Assembly: GCA_938028465.1 (NCBI GenBank)
Contig: CALJAA010000050.1
Coordinates: 1 to 32,417, forward strand
Length of the DNA stretch: 32,417 nucleotides
Reading direction: 5' to 3'
DNA from: an uncultured Granulosicoccaceae bacterium
GTDB taxonomy: Bacteria; Pseudomonadota; Gammaproteobacteria; Granulosicoccales; Granulosicoccaceae
Below, one piece after another: positions 31,988 through 32,417 of this stretch (within the stretch, counting starts at the first letter, position 1; each line of letters starts with the position of its first letter). The notes under the pieces are model-generated. The model was given only the letters and a program-made list of their open reading frames with translations, did no database searches and was not told where the DNA came from. The position numbers and the translations under genes are program-made.

Positions 31988-32417
31988 TTATCCTTCGTAT
32001 TGGATTATTTCATTGAAATCGGCATTGTCGGGTATGTCACTTATACTATCAGACCAAATTTTAGCGACCGCTTCAAACGCACCGACAGATACCCCTGATT
32101 CTTTTGCGAGTTGAATACCTAGATTCACATCTTTACGCATCAGGCCCATGGTAAAGCCAGAATCAAATGCATTATTTAAAATCCACTTAGAGAAGTTGAC
32201 TTCGCTTACGCCACTGCGACCTGATCCTGCATTCACGCCTTCAAGTAAATCTGTTGCAGATACACCAACGGCTTCGCCTAAGCGCACAACTTCGGAGACC
32301 AACACTAAGTTAGCGGCGCACAACATGTTGTTGGCAATCTTGGCCGCATGACCTGCACCAGAGGGGCCTACGATAACAATCTTTGCACCCAACATATCTA
32401 AAAGAGCTTTAGAGCGT
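31988..32417 (-). CDS. 3-hydroxyisobutyrate/6-phosphogluconate-type dehydrogenase, C-terminal part, runs off right edge
   Basis: About 143 residues are visible; the reading frame is still open at the window edge, so the N-terminal Rossmann domain lies outside. The visible start RSKALLDMLGAKIVIVGPSG passes into GAGHAAKIANNMLCAAN, the beta-hydroxyacid dehydrogenase substrate-site signature with the catalytic lysine (AAKIANN). A helical C-terminal domain follows with GRSGVSEVNFSKWILNN and FTMGLMRKDVNLGIQLAKES, normal for the family. These enzymes oxidise 3-hydroxyisobutyrate, tartronate semialdehyde or related acids with NAD(P). The stop is 4 bases before the GTG of the aldehyde dehydrogenase, which indicates one operon. 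Confidence 0.85.
   Translation of the reverse strand, partial: RSKALLDMLGAKIVIVGPSGAGHAAKIANNMLCAANLVLVSEVVRLGEAVGVSATDLLEGVNAGSGRSGVSEVNFSKWILNNAFDSGFTMGLMRKDVNLGIQLAKESGVSVGAFEAVAKIWSDSISDIPDNADFNEIIQYEG

Overview
The window reads as the chromosome of a free-living, probably marine, gammaproteobacterium of moderate GC content. The grounds are an error-prone polymerase DnaE2, DNA polymerase II, CTGT-N8-(A/C/T)CAG operators of the LexA type, malate synthase G, a laminarinase-like GH16 lipoprotein and a very large cell-surface operon. The genus cannot be fixed from the sequence. No rRNA, tRNA, CRISPR array, transposase or phage gene was seen.

Left third (1-8.4 kb): The N-terminal part of dnaE2 runs off the left edge on the minus strand. 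It is headed by a LexA-type box, and a decayed dnaE2-like fragment lies just upstream of it. Then come an SDR oxidoreductase, a small unknown minus-strand gene whose operator is nearly identical to that of dnaE2, a VOC protein and a zinc-ribbon protein. These are followed by a lipoprotein pseudogene with four in-frame stops, a YD-repeat-like lipoprotein and a YihX-like HAD hydrolase. A bidirectional terminator separates the HAD gene from a convergent GH16 lipoprotein that has an FN3 domain and a 12-residue tandem-repeat linker.

Middle (8.8-15.3 kb): malate synthase G (glcB), a cytochrome P460-like haem lipoprotein with a TTG start, DNA polymerase II (polB, minus strand), and two small genes of unknown function, one soluble and one membrane-bound with a coiled coil.

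Right (15.7-29.5 kb): a four-gene plus-strand operon, here called P1 to P4, for exported proteins. P1 has a lectin-like N-terminal domain, two SpaA-like domains and a C-terminal DUF11. P2 has seven SpaA-like modules, six of them at an exact 303-bp period, and a C-terminal DUF11. P3 is 1848 residues of Ig-like, cadherin-like and SdrD_B-like modules ending in an OmpA-like domain. P4 is a large outer-membrane beta-barrel. The most striking observation is that each of the three gene junctions falls inside a domain. The DUF11 at the end of P1 lacks its last strands, and matching strands lie just after the signal peptide of P2. The same holds for P2 and P3. The OmpA-like domain of P3 lacks its C-terminal NRRV segment, which lies just after the signal peptide of P4. 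I infer a chain held together by domain complementation, analogous to donor-strand exchange in pili: tip (P1), possibly self-polymerising shaft (P2), adaptor (P3), outer-membrane base (P4). I know of no description of such a system.

Right edge (29.5-32.4 kb): a convergent minus-strand operon with the end of a 3-hydroxyisobutyrate-dehydrogenase-type gene, an aldehyde dehydrogenase and a glyoxalase-like VOC protein, suggesting a small catabolic pathway.
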